DNA of 64,000 nucleotides from CAYNJG01 sp964397295. Its GTDB lineage: Bacteria > Planctomycetota > Planctomycetia > Pirellulales > Pirellulaceae. The notes under the pieces were generated by a model, which made no database searches, was not told the origin of the DNA, and saw nothing but the letters and a program-made list of their open reading frames with translations. The stretch's first letter is position 1; each line of letters starts with the position of its first letter. Positions 28,367-37,497 of the stretch are shown piece after piece. The translations under genes were made by a program, and so were the position numbers. Location: positions 21,829 to 85,828 of the forward strand of contig CAYNJG010000002.1 of NCBI GenBank assembly GCA_964397295.1, given 5' to 3'.

Positions 28367-28374
28367 TATGCGCA

Positions 28375-28406
28375 CAAAAAAACGGGCGGAGGAATTCCTC
28401 GCCCGT
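28375..28406 (-). terminator. Rho-independent terminator of the rplM-rpsI operon
   Basis: Arms ACGGGCGGAGG and CCTCGCCCGT pair around an AATT loop with one bulged G. On the minus strand the stem is followed by a run of seven T (plus-strand A run at 28375-28381). It lies 29 bases after the rpsI stop and may also limit readthrough from the FG-GAP gene. Confidence 0.75.
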
Positions 28407-28434
28407 ATTGTGTTTTGAAAATACAGAAGCTGAA

Positions 28435-28851
28435 TTAACGCTTCGAGAACTGCGTGCCACGTCGAGCACCGCGAAGACCTGGTTTCTTACGTTCTTTCAT
28501 TCGCGAATCTCGTGTGAGGAATCCGCCGTCGCGAAGTGCCTGGAATGCTTCGGAGTCATAACTCACGAGAGCACGTGCAATTCCCATTCGACATGCACCG
28601 GCTTGGCCTGTGTTACCACCGCCGTGAACACGGATGATGATGTCGACTTCATTTTTCTTTTCCGTAGCGATTACCGGTCCAAGCAACGCGTTGCGGTCTT
28701 GCTCGTTCGGAAAGTACTCTTCGATGTCACGCTTGTTGATCGTGACTTTTCCAGAACCCGCTCGTACGCGAACTCGAGCCACCGACGTTTTCCGTCGACC
28801 GGTTCCCAACGCGTCGTTGTTGATCTTGTCTTTTTTTGCAACAGCTACCAT
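28435..28851 (-). CDS. rpsI: 30S ribosomal protein S9
   Basis: Encodes 138 residues. Diagnostic sequences are GTGRRKTSVARVRV near the N-terminus, VHGGGNTGQAGACRMGIARAL in the centre (beta/alpha core, written across its 21 residues as VHGGGN ... GIARAL), and the basic tail RGARRGTQFSKR that reaches the ribosomal P site. It is paired with rplM upstream, the standard bacterial order, and is followed by a strong terminator. Confidence 0.96.
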   Translation of the reverse strand: MVAVAKKDKINNDALGTGRRKTSVARVRVRAGSGKVTINKRDIEEYFPNEQDRNALLGPVIATEKKNEVDIIIRVHGGGNTGQAGACRMGIARALVSYDSEAFQALRDGGFLTRDSRMKERKKPGLRGARRGTQFSKR

Positions 28852-28880
28852 AGCTCAATCTCGTTGACGATTTTTGTTCG

Positions 28881-29333
28881 TTAGGATACCAGACGCTTTG
28901 GCGCCTCTAGCACTTCAGGACCCTGCGCTTGATGCGGATGATCCGGCCCAGCGTAGACTTTCAACTTTTTCAGCATCTTCCGTCCAAGCTTGTTTTTGGG
29001 CAACATGCGACGGACAGCTTCCTCGAGGATGCGTTCTGGAATCCGGTCGCGAAGATGGTTTGCCATCTCGATTTTTTGACCGGGATAGCCAGTGTACCGT
29101 GCGTATTTCTTTTGATCCCATTTGTTGCCAGAGAATTCGAGCTTCTCAGCATTCGTGACAATTACGAAATCGCCAGTATCCACATGTGCGGTGTACGTCG
29201 GACGATGTTTGCCCATCAAGATGACAGCGATCTTGCTGGCGAGACGACCGATGACAGCATCGGTTCCATCTACAACAAACCAGCTTCGATCGATCTCGCC
29301 TGGTTTGGCTTGGTATGTTTTGGAGGCAACCAC
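28881..29333 (-). CDS. rplM: 50S ribosomal protein L13
   Basis: Encodes 150 residues from a GTG. It shows WFVVDGTDAVIGRLASKIA near the N-terminus, GKHRPTY and the central AEKLEFSGNKWDQK, followed by PERILEEAVRRMLPKN, all family-typical. L13 is an early-assembling large-subunit protein. It is separated from rpsI by 29 bases, with which it forms the conserved L13-S9 operon. Confidence 0.96.
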   Translation of the reverse strand: MVASKTYQAKPGEIDRSWFVVDGTDAVIGRLASKIAVILMGKHRPTYTAHVDTGDFVIVTNAEKLEFSGNKWDQKKYARYTGYPGQKIEMANHLRDRIPERILEEAVRRMLPKNKLGRKMLKKLKVYAGPDHPHQAQGPEVLEAPKRLVS

Positions 29334-29564
29334 AGTTACTACCCCGAGGATATTGGACGCATTTGAATCGCGAATCTTATTCGTTTATCTGAAAATCTTC
29401 AATAGCCCGACAGCCTTTTCTGACCGGAAACCACGTTGATTTTCGGCGAAACAGGTAGACTTTTGCGACTAGCCCGATTCTGGCAATGGGTCCTGGGCGT
29501 TTTCGGTTTCATCTGCAAGAATCGCGGATCACCTGTCGGAGCTGCACGGAGAGCAAACCATATT

Positions 29565-30788
29565 ATGAAGTTGGCCGTTTTAAAGGAAACTTACGCCGGC
29601 GAACGTCGTGTTGCTCTCGTGCCGGGCGGGCTCAAACCACTCTTAAAAGTCGGTTGCGAAGTGCTCATCGAGTCTGGAGCTGGGCTCGAGGCGGGGCACT
29701 CCGACGAAGAATATAAGGAAGCTGGTGCATCGGTCGTTGATCGAAAAACCTGCTTTGATGCTGACATTCTCGCCCACGTTCGCTGTCTTGGTGCTAACAA
29801 AACGGGCTGCGAAGCAGATCTGAAGAACTATCGCGACGGCCAGATCGTGATCGGGACCTGCGATCCTCTGGGCGAAGCTAAGGCGATCAAGAAAGCAGCG
29901 AAAAAAGGCATTTCGCTGTTGGCTTTGGAAATGATTCCGCGAATCACGCGGGCACAGAGCATGGACGTGCTTAGCAGTATGGCGTGCATTGCGGGATATC
30001 GAGCCGTGATTCTGGCTGCTGCCGAGCTACCGAAGATGTTCCCACTAATGATGACGGCGGCGGGCACCCTTTCGCCTGCTCGAGCCTTCGTGATTGGTGC
30101 GGGTGTCGCCGGTCTACAAGCGATCGCAACGGCGCGTCGTTTAGGTGCCGTAGTGCATGCCTACGATGTACGTCCAGCCGTTCGTGAACAAGTCGAAAGC
30201 CTTGGCGCAAAATTTGTGGAACTGGATTTGGAAACCGGCAGTTCGGAAGATAAAGGCGGCTACGCGAAAGCGATGGGCGAAGACTTCTACAAAAAACAAC
30301 GTGAGTTGATGGCCGAAGTAGTATCGGAAAGCGACGTCGTCATCACCACCGCCGCAATTCCTGGCAAAGAGTCTCCACTGCTGATCACTGCCGACGCCGT
30401 AAAGGGCATGCCTGACGGTGGCGTGATTATAGATTTGGCAGCCGAACGCGGTGGAAACTGCGAACTCAGCCAAGCCGACAAACGCGTGGTCGAGCATGGT
30501 GTCACGATACTAGGTCCGACAAATTTGCCATCAGAGATTCCGAATCACGCGAGCCAAATGTTCGCGAAGAACGTGACGACGCTTGTGCAACATTTGGTCA
30601 AAGAAGAAGCGATCAATTTAGATCTCACCGACGAGATCACTGCCGGCACCTTAGCCACGCACGAAAAAGAAGTGCTACACCCTCGCCTCCGCGACATTCT
30701 TGGCATGGAACCGTTGGCGGAGGAGGAGGACTCCACTCCGGAAGCACCTGCCGATGACGACGAATCGAAATCAGGAGACGCGAAATGA
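29565..30788 (+). CDS. pntA: Proton-translocating NAD(P) transhydrogenase subunit alpha, part 1
   Basis: Encodes 407 residues from the ATG at 29565, with GGAGAG 11 bases upstream. The open frame extends 43 codons upstream, but that part is unlike the family. The N-terminus ETYAGERRVALVPGGLKPLL and the Rossmann glycine motif FVIGAGVAGLQAIATA identify domain I, which binds NAD(H). An acidic C-terminus follows. It transfers hydride between NADH and NADP in complex with the two downstream subunits, using the proton gradient to make NADPH. The membrane part is encoded separately, as in alphaproteobacterial-type transhydrogenases. Confidence 0.92.
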   Translation: MKLAVLKETYAGERRVALVPGGLKPLLKVGCEVLIESGAGLEAGHSDEEYKEAGASVVDRKTCFDADILAHVRCLGANKTGCEADLKNYRDGQIVIGTCDPLGEAKAIKKAAKKGISLLALEMIPRITRAQSMDVLSSMACIAGYRAVILAAAELPKMFPLMMTAAGTLSPARAFVIGAGVAGLQAIATARRLGAVVHAYDVRPAVREQVESLGAKFVELDLETGSSEDKGGYAKAMGEDFYKKQRELMAEVVSESDVVITTAAIPGKESPLLITADAVKGMPDGGVIIDLAAERGGNCELSQADKRVVEHGVTILGPTNLPSEIPNHASQMFAKNVTTLVQHLVKEEAINLDLTDEITAGTLATHEKEVLHPRLRDILGMEPLAEEEDSTPEAPADDDESKSGDAK

Positions 30789-31303
30789 CCATGCGTCCAA
30801 TACTATCGGGGTTGATTGCCGCTTGGATGGCATTTGCTTGTGTCTTGCCTGTCTACGCAGCGGGCGAAACGGACAACGCAACGTCTAACGGCAAATCTCC
30901 CGAACTAATGATCCAAGAAGCGTCCACGATGCTTGAAGACGCAAAGGCCCTTTTGGCTGAAGCGAAAGCGGAATCGGTCGACAAGGCGGCGGATGCTAAC
31001 AACAGTGCATCAGGTGGTTTTTCCAAATTCGACGCGTTGATCGCAGGTCTCAGCATTTTTGTGCTCGCTGTGTTCGTCGGCTTCGAAGTGATTACAAAAG
31101 TTCCACCGACACTGCACACGCCACTGATGTCTGGTTCGAATGCGATTAGTGGCATCACCGTTGTCGGTGCATTGCTCGTTGCTGGCCGAAGTGATAACGG
31201 TTTTGCTTGGCTGTTAGGTTTGTTGGCTGTTGTGTTCGCCATGATCAATGTGATCGGTGGGTTTTGGGTCACGCACCGTATGTTGTCCATGTTTAAACGT
31301 TAG
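30785..31303 (+). CDS. pntAB: NAD(P) transhydrogenase subunit alpha, part 2, with N-terminal extension
   Basis: Encodes 172 residues, whereas this subunit usually has about 95-110. The C-terminal 95 residues match it: a helix after FSKFDALIAGL, the phrase GFEVITKVPPTLHTPLMSGSN, and two more helices. In front is an extra 75 residues made of a signal-peptide-like helix ending VYAA and a helical, Ala/Glu/Lys-rich stretch. The ATG overlaps the upstream stop (ATGA), so the extended start is credible. Either the extension is cleaved or it places an extra coiled segment outside the membrane. It is part of the three-gene transhydrogenase operon. Confidence 0.88.
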   Translation: MTMRPILSGLIAAWMAFACVLPVYAAGETDNATSNGKSPELMIQEASTMLEDAKALLAEAKAESVDKAADANNSASGGFSKFDALIAGLSIFVLAVFVGFEVITKVPPTLHTPLMSGSNAISGITVVGALLVAGRSDNGFAWLLGLLAVVFAMINVIGGFWVTHRMLSMFKR

Positions 31304-31323
31304 TTAGGTCGAGGCATTCACGC

Positions 31324-32709
31324 GTGGCAAAACTCGCTTACTTGATATCTGCCGTGTTGTTCATTATCGGCCTTAAGCAGATGGCACGACCACGAACGGC
31401 CGTGCGCGGGAACACGCTTGGCGCAGCGGCAATGCTTCTCGCTGGGTTAGTCACGTTCGGCCACGTCTTCGCTAGCGCAGGATGGATCAACTTATTCTTC
31501 ATCATCGTCGCGCTCGCCGTGGGCGGCGCGGTTGGTGCAGTACTAGCTAAACGAGTCGAGATGACTCAGATGCCGCAACTGGTGGCGATATTCAATGGCT
31601 TTGGCGGTATTGCTTCGGTTTTCGTTGCCGGCAGCGAGATGTCTCGTGCGGGAGCGGCCATGTCCACGACCGACGTACTGATTGCGACTGGACTGTCGGG
31701 AATCATCGGCGCCGTGACATTTACCGGCAGCCTTGTAGCATTCGGCAAGCTGCAAGAGCTCGAAATGTTCCGCAAGCCGTTGGCGATATCAAACGGACAA
31801 ATGATCAACGCAGGCCTCGCCGCACTTTGCATGATCTTAATGTTGGCTTTCATCTCAACAGGTTCGTCGTTCGTGTTTTGGCTGATCGTAATAGCCGCGT
31901 CTGTGCTTGGCGTTTTACTTGTCGGACCGATCGGCGGAGCTGACATGCCCGTCGTGATAGCGTTGCTGAACTCCTATTCGGGTATCGCTGCCGCCGCAAC
32001 TGGGTTTGTTGTCAACAACAACGTTTTGATTATCGCTGGCTCATTGGTCGGAGCATCCGGCATTATCTTGACCCAGATTATGTGCAAAGCCATGAACCGT
32101 TCGCTCACCAACGTTCTGTTCGGCGTCATGGATGGCGGTTCATCGAGCCAGGGCGATGTTGACGAGATCTACGCCAATGTTCGCAGTACTTCCGCCGACG
32201 ACGTGGCAATGATCCTAGATACTGCGCAACGCGTAGTTGTGGTTCCAGGCTACGGCATGGCGGTGGCACAAGCCCAGCACGCTGTCCGCGACATGGCAAA
32301 CCTACTCGCAGCTCAAGACATAAACGTTGAATACGCTATCCATCCGGTCGCCGGTCGCATGCCTGGTCACATGAACGTCTTGCTTGCCGAAGCGGACGTT
32401 CCCTACGACAAGCTGCTGGAAATGGACACGATTAACCCAACGATGGAAACCGTTGATGTGGCGATTGTGATTGGAGCCAACGACGTTGTGAACCCTGTCG
32501 CGAAGACAGACCCAGACAGCCCCATCGCTGGAATGCCCATCATTGATGTGGACAAAGCACGAACGGTTGTCGTTATCAAGCGAAGCCTGAGTCCCGGCTT
32601 CGCAAAAATCCCTAATCCGCTGTTCGCCGCGGACAACACGCTCATGCTTTTCGGTGACGGAAAGAAAGCCATTCTGGATATCGTGGCAGCGATAAAAGAA
32701 AACGCTTAA
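31324..32709 (+). CDS. pntB: Proton-translocating NAD(P) transhydrogenase subunit beta
   Basis: Encodes 461 residues from a GTG. About nine transmembrane helices fill residues 1-270, followed by the soluble NADP(H)-binding domain III. In that domain VVVPGYGMAVAQAQHAV and VHPVAGRMPGHMNVLLAEA-like sequences are conserved (here AIHPVAGRMPGHMNVLLAE). The proton channel lies between the helices of this and the preceding subunit. It is the last gene of the operon, 20 bases after pntAB. Confidence 0.95.
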   Translation: MAKLAYLISAVLFIIGLKQMARPRTAVRGNTLGAAAMLLAGLVTFGHVFASAGWINLFFIIVALAVGGAVGAVLAKRVEMTQMPQLVAIFNGFGGIASVFVAGSEMSRAGAAMSTTDVLIATGLSGIIGAVTFTGSLVAFGKLQELEMFRKPLAISNGQMINAGLAALCMILMLAFISTGSSFVFWLIVIAASVLGVLLVGPIGGADMPVVIALLNSYSGIAAAATGFVVNNNVLIIAGSLVGASGIILTQIMCKAMNRSLTNVLFGVMDGGSSSQGDVDEIYANVRSTSADDVAMILDTAQRVVVVPGYGMAVAQAQHAVRDMANLLAAQDINVEYAIHPVAGRMPGHMNVLLAEADVPYDKLLEMDTINPTMETVDVAIVIGANDVVNPVAKTDPDSPIAGMPIIDVDKARTVVVIKRSLSPGFAKIPNPLFAADNTLMLFGDGKKAILDIVAAIKENA

Positions 32710-32872
32710 CCGCGAATGTACCTCGTCTCACATCAAATTGTGGACGGCTCCAATCGAGTACGTTTTTGTCAGATTCGTTGTGCTACCCCCTCATCTGCTA
32801 ACGGGGATTGACACACTAACGCGCACTGGAATGTCCCTCCCGCTGGATCTGCGGCATGTTCAGTTTTACTCC

Positions 32873-32900
32873 TTGAAACGCTCCAATTCACGGTTATGTT
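32873..32900 (+). promoter_or_regulatory. Possible sigma-70-type promoter
   Basis: TTGAAA at 32873-32878 and TATGTT at 32895-32900 are separated by 16 bases and precede the CBM9-like PEP-CTERM gene by about 80 bases. This is a reasonable match to -35/-10 boxes, but planctomycete promoters are poorly characterised. Confidence 0.35.
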
Positions 32901-32981
32901 AAGAAACGAGACTGTGAGGATTGTGACGATTGATCCGCACGACCGGTTACTAAATTGAATGAGAGTGATAAGAGGAATCAT

Positions 32982-34538
32982 ATGAGAACAATTGTTACAG
33001 TTTTTGCGATAACTGCTCTTTGTGCGAGCAGCCTTTTCGCCGACGGGAATTCCGCAACCCAACCCGCAAGTTATGACGTTAATCGTGTTGGTGCTGTAGC
33101 TCCAACAATGGACGGTGTTGTTTCACCAGGAGAGTGGGACGCGGCCTCAGCTGCAGCTGGTGACTGGATTAACCTACGAGCAGACACACCTGATAGTCAC
33201 AACCTACGTTTCCAGATGTTGTGGGACGACACGTATCTCTACGTCCTAGGTCAAACCGACTACGACAACTTTGTAGAGGGCGTCGAAACAGAAGATGTTG
33301 AGTTCGCACCCAACAATCCTGACTTTAACGGTGGCGGATATAATCCAAACTTCTACTTTGATCCTAACACGGACAACGAAGAACTTTGGATCGGAATCGA
33401 TGGACCTTTAGAAGATCGTCCTACACGCGCCCACCCTTCGGTGGACGGCTATCAAATCGCATGGGACGTTCACCTTGGACACGCTGAGCGTCGACCAACA
33501 GAAGGCGAACCAGAGCAATGGCTACGGGATCCGCTAGATGCCGACGGTGAATCAGTCAACGACTACTTTGGTGGTCTTTTCTTAGAAGCGCACGCAAATA
33601 ATCCTTTCGGCAACCAAGGTGCTCCAGGCAGCTCTTGGACTCGAGCCGATGACGGACCAAACGGAAATCATCGTGACGATGCTCTTCCGGGTTTGATGTA
33701 CGCTCAAAACGCAAGCAACGATGATCTGAACGGCACCGGTGTTGCTGGTGCTATTTGGGAATGGCAGATTCCTTGGACAGTCTTCGACGCAACAAACCCA
33801 AACAAATTGGTAACTGCGGATGAGGCAGCAGACCGACCAGAATTTGTTGTGGACGATCGCGAAGAAATCTTGATTCCAATGGATTCACCTGATTTCGACC
33901 CAGAATTCCCCGATGACGTGATGCCCAACCCTGACTTCGGAGAGGAAGTTCTGAACACGGGTCAAATTGCTGGCATTCCCGCATTCATTGGAAACGAAGG
34001 GGAACCTGATCTTCGCTTCGCGGATCCGACTTCAGACGTTTTCATTGACAGTGGTTTGTACGCTGTTAATGGACCCGAAGCCGGAGATACATGGGCTTTC
34101 GAAACGTCCGTGATTACCAACGATACTGCCGACAACTTCCTCCCCAGCTGGTCAGAACCACTTGGTGGTGATCCAACGCGCGGTGGTTCGTTCGCTCCTT
34201 GGGGTCAAGTAGGTCACGGCATGCTCAACTTCATCGGCGCCGACACTGCAGTTTGTTCGGTACCTGAAGGCGGCATTTTGGGTGACCTCGATAGTGACGG
34301 AACGGTTGCATTCGCTGACTTCTTGGTCTTGTCGCAGAACTTCGGTGCGACCGATACGCCGTACGAAAGTGGTGACATCGATTGCGACGGTGCAGTAGCA
34401 TTCGCTGACTTCTTGGTCTTGTCACAAAACTTTGGTCAGTCGGCAGCTGGTGCAGCAGCTTCGGTACCAGAGCCAAGCGGCAGCATCCTGTTCTTGATCG
34501 GCGGTCTTGTGGCTCTGTCACGCCGTCGTCGTGCATAG
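32982..34538 (+). CDS. CBM9-like PEP-CTERM protein with two dockerin-like repeats
   Basis: Encodes 518 residues from the ATG at 32982, preceded by AAGAGGA. Signal peptide: about residues 1-21. A CBM9-like carbohydrate-binding beta-sandwich opens with APTMDGVVSPGEWDAA and continues with the paired W and Y residues typical of the fold (about 30-340). The C-terminal part holds two copies of a calcium-loop repeat, DLDSDGTVAFADFLVLSQNF and DIDCDGAVAFADFLVLSQNF. The sequence ends in VPEPSGSILFLIGG-type PEP-CTERM followed by RRRRA. It is expected on the surface as a sugar-binding structural protein. Codon use looks more AT-rich than its neighbours. Confidence 0.78.
   Translation: MRTIVTVFAITALCASSLFADGNSATQPASYDVNRVGAVAPTMDGVVSPGEWDAASAAAGDWINLRADTPDSHNLRFQMLWDDTYLYVLGQTDYDNFVEGVETEDVEFAPNNPDFNGGGYNPNFYFDPNTDNEELWIGIDGPLEDRPTRAHPSVDGYQIAWDVHLGHAERRPTEGEPEQWLRDPLDADGESVNDYFGGLFLEAHANNPFGNQGAPGSSWTRADDGPNGNHRDDALPGLMYAQNASNDDLNGTGVAGAIWEWQIPWTVFDATNPNKLVTADEAADRPEFVVDDREEILIPMDSPDFDPEFPDDVMPNPDFGEEVLNTGQIAGIPAFIGNEGEPDLRFADPTSDVFIDSGLYAVNGPEAGDTWAFETSVITNDTADNFLPSWSEPLGGDPTRGGSFAPWGQVGHGMLNFIGADTAVCSVPEGGILGDLDSDGTVAFADFLVLSQNFGATDTPYESGDIDCDGAVAFADFLVLSQNFGQSAAGAAASVPEPSGSILFLIGGLVALSRRRRA
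34296..34436 (+). repeat. Two 51-bp direct repeats encoding the calcium-loop motif
   Basis: Copies at 34296-34346 and 34386-34436 share about 85% of bases, with the block TTCGCTGACTTCTTGGTCTT identical. Each encodes D-G-x-VAFADFLVLSQNFG. The conservation of wobble positions points to a recent internal duplication. Confidence 0.7.
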
Positions 34539-34571
34539 TCGACTGTAAAAAAGTCGAACTTAAGAAATTTG

Positions 34572-34603
34572 AAGCGGCCATTTTCGAATGGCCGCTTTTT
34601 TTA
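34572..34603 (+). terminator. Strong Rho-independent terminator
   Basis: A perfect stem AAGCGGCCATT / AATGGCCGCTT with a TTCG loop is followed by a run of T up to 34602. It lies 34 bases after the PEP-CTERM gene stop and ends that transcript. Confidence 0.85.
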
Positions 34604-34653
34604 TGCGCTGAGTTCGCCCAGCATCACCTCATAAATGCAGCTAGAATCGAGAC

Positions 34654-37476
34654 ATGAGATCTCATGCGGTCATCTTCTGGATAGCAGTTTTGACACTGGC
34701 GCTCGTTCCGATCGCTGTCCACGCTGCCACTCCCAACGAAGAACTGTTCGTGCGGCGTGTGGCTCCGCTGTTGCGTGAAAAATGCATCGCCTGCCACGGA
34801 GGCGACCCAAATGAAATCGAAGGCGGTCTCGACCTACGAACACTCGAAACGGCTCAAGCAGGCGGAGACAGTGAAGAAAGTGCAATCGTGCTTGGCAAAC
34901 CCGAACTAAGCCCCGTCTTACTCGCCGCAAAACGCGAAAGTGATGACTGGTCTCCGATGCCACCCAAGGAAGCCGAAAAGCTAACCGAAGAACAACTGAA
35001 TTGGTTGCACGATTGGATAGCAGCCGGCGCGGATTGGCCGACCGAAAAACGCCAAGCCCAGATTCAATCAACCAACGCTGACGCCTGGTCCGCCGAAGAT
35101 GGAATTCCGGTCGCCACGTCCGGCGGGCTCGACAAGGAATGGACCAATCGTCGATACAAGCCGGAAGCACTCTGGGCCTACCAAAAAGTCCAAAAGCCCG
35201 GCGTGCCCGACGAAGCAACGGCGATTGATTGGTTGCTGAGTAAAAACATGCCTATAGATGTAGCTCGGCGTGCCGATCGGGTCACGCTGATTCGCCGCGC
35301 TACGTTCGATTTGATCGGGCTTCCGCCAACCCTCAAAGAAGTTGCTGCGTTTCAAAACGACGAGCGACGGGATGAGGAAGCCTTCGCAGCGTTGGTCGAG
35401 CGACTGCTGGCTTCAAAACACTACGGAGAACGGATGGCGCAGCATTGGCTGGACGTCACACGTTACGCCGATTCGTCCGGCCTCGCCAATGACTTCGAGC
35501 GTGGCAACGCATGGCGTTACCGCGACTATGTCGTTCGCGCTTTCAATGAAGACAAGCCCTATGACGAATTCATTCGAGAACAAATCGCGGGCGACGAAAT
35601 CGATTCGAACGATCCGGAACACATCATCGCAACGGGATTTCTGCGCATGGGACCGTGGGAACTTACCGGCATGGAAGTCGCCAAAGTTGCTCGGCAACGA
35701 TTTTTGGATGACGTCACCAACAGCGTGGGCGAAGTTTTCCTGGCTCACTCGCTTCAGTGTGCGAGGTGTCACGATCACAAGTTCGATCCCGTGCCCACCC
35801 GCGATTACTATTCCGTCCAAGCCGTTTTCGCAACCACGCAATTGGTCGAACGAAAGGCAGCATTTTTGCCAGGCGAAAACACCGCGGGCTTTGAAGAACG
35901 TAGTGCATTGACACGTGCGAGAGATGCTTATCGAGCCAAATTGAAAGAGCTGGACGGCATCATGCAACACAATGCCAAAAAATGGTTCAGCGACAAGAAC
36001 TTACCGTCGGACAATTGGGATGCCGCAATCGCAAAAGCAAAAGAGGGGAACGCTGACCACGTCTTCAACGCTGCTCGAACCGCGATGAGAAAGCAGGGCT
36101 TTGAAGAAGAAGCATACCCACCCAAACTCGTCGGGTTTCTGCCCGAACAGTTTGGTATGGAGCGAGTGGCCAGAAAAGGTATCCAACGATTAAGTTGGCA
36201 GCTCGACCGCTACAAACCCTTCGCGCTAAGCGTCTACAACGGCAGCACGCCAAACAAGTCTTCGATTAGTTCTCCAACACGTATCCCCGAGAACACCAGC
36301 GCGGGTGAACGAGAACAAACTTGCATCCTTGCCGGCGGCGATCCGTTTTCTCCAACCGAGGCGGTGCAGCCGAGTGGACTTAGCGTACTTGAGCTTTGTG
36401 GATTGGAAACACCATCGATCGAAGATGAAATCGATGGCAAACGTCTCGCGCTCGCAAAATGGGTTTCAGATCCGCAAAACAGCCTCACAACTCGCGCGAT
36501 CGTGAATCGCATTTGGATGTGGCACTTCAACCAACCCATCGCCGGCAATCCGAATAACTTCGGTGGAACTGGAAAACCTCCCACACATCCACAGCTACTC
36601 GATTGGCTTGCCGCAACATTGGTAGAAGACGGTTGGTCTTGGAAATCACTTCACCGTCGCATCATGAATTCCGATGCGTATTGTCGAAGTTCGGAGCACC
36701 ACGATCCGAAGTCGCTCCGAGAAAAAGATCCGCTTGACCAAAGTTACGCGCGGTTTCGATCACGACGTCTGTCTGCGGAAGAAATGCGAGACGCGCAGCT
36801 AAGCGTTACCGACGAACTCAATCCGACAATCGGTGGGATCCCCTGTCGTCCAGAAATAAACATCGAAGTAGCGCTGCAACCGAGGCAAGTCATGGGCACG
36901 TTTGCCGCGGCGTGGGTCCCAAGTGCAAAGCCCAGCCAGCGACATCGCCGATCAATCTACACACTCAAATTGCGAGGGTTGGCGGATCCTCTGTTCGAGG
37001 TGTTCAACTCGCCAGCGCGAGATTTTTCGTGCGAACAGCGAGACGCGTCCATCGTTACGCCGCAAGTCTTTAGTTTGTTCAACGGCAAAGCTACTCACTC
37101 CAGAGCATTGGCATTAGCTAATCGCGTTGTCAGCGAAACTGATTCCGACGAAGCAGCGGTGCGCAAGATCTTTCTACTCGCGTATTCTCGTCCACCGAGT
37201 CCAGACGAATTACGAACTTGCCTAGAACACTGGCGCACGATTGAACGAGACTTAGCAAACGCTGATCCACCGAAACAATTCACACCGCCTCGTGAAGTCG
37301 TCCGTGATGCGATCGAAGAAAACACAGGCGAACAATTCTCGTTTGCGGAACGGTTGTTCGGCTACGACGATTTTGAACCTGACCTGCAACCGGCAGACGT
37401 GGGAGTGCACGTTCGAGCCTTGTCGGACATTTGTCTTGTCATTTTCAACTCCAACGAATTCGTTTACGTCTACTAA
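34654..37476 (+). CDS. Planctomycete cytochrome C-like/DUF1549/DUF1553 protein
   Basis: Encodes 940 residues. A signal peptide (about 24 residues, HAA end) is followed by the PSCyt1 domain with a CIACHGG haem-type motif (about 46-51), then DUF1549 (about 180-390) with a second CARCHDHKFDP, and DUF1553 (about 590-900; NRIWMWHFNQPI ... NNFGGTGKPPTHP). Such proteins are exported and, in planctomycetes, typically paired with a DUF1501 protein as here. Their enzymatic role is not established; links to sulfated or complex polysaccharide breakdown have been suggested. The stop is 22 bases before the DUF1501 start. Confidence 0.88.
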   Translation: MRSHAVIFWIAVLTLALVPIAVHAATPNEELFVRRVAPLLREKCIACHGGDPNEIEGGLDLRTLETAQAGGDSEESAIVLGKPELSPVLLAAKRESDDWSPMPPKEAEKLTEEQLNWLHDWIAAGADWPTEKRQAQIQSTNADAWSAEDGIPVATSGGLDKEWTNRRYKPEALWAYQKVQKPGVPDEATAIDWLLSKNMPIDVARRADRVTLIRRATFDLIGLPPTLKEVAAFQNDERRDEEAFAALVERLLASKHYGERMAQHWLDVTRYADSSGLANDFERGNAWRYRDYVVRAFNEDKPYDEFIREQIAGDEIDSNDPEHIIATGFLRMGPWELTGMEVAKVARQRFLDDVTNSVGEVFLAHSLQCARCHDHKFDPVPTRDYYSVQAVFATTQLVERKAAFLPGENTAGFEERSALTRARDAYRAKLKELDGIMQHNAKKWFSDKNLPSDNWDAAIAKAKEGNADHVFNAARTAMRKQGFEEEAYPPKLVGFLPEQFGMERVARKGIQRLSWQLDRYKPFALSVYNGSTPNKSSISSPTRIPENTSAGEREQTCILAGGDPFSPTEAVQPSGLSVLELCGLETPSIEDEIDGKRLALAKWVSDPQNSLTTRAIVNRIWMWHFNQPIAGNPNNFGGTGKPPTHPQLLDWLAATLVEDGWSWKSLHRRIMNSDAYCRSSEHHDPKSLREKDPLDQSYARFRSRRLSAEEMRDAQLSVTDELNPTIGGIPCRPEINIEVALQPRQVMGTFAAAWVPSAKPSQRHRRSIYTLKLRGLADPLFEVFNSPARDFSCEQRDASIVTPQVFSLFNGKATHSRALALANRVVSETDSDEAAVRKIFLLAYSRPPSPDELRTCLEHWRTIERDLANADPPKQFTPPREVVRDAIEENTGEQFSFAERLFGYDDFEPDLQPADVGVHVRALSDICLVIFNSNEFVYVY

Positions 37477-37497
37477 CGACGAAGGAGAATGCCAACA

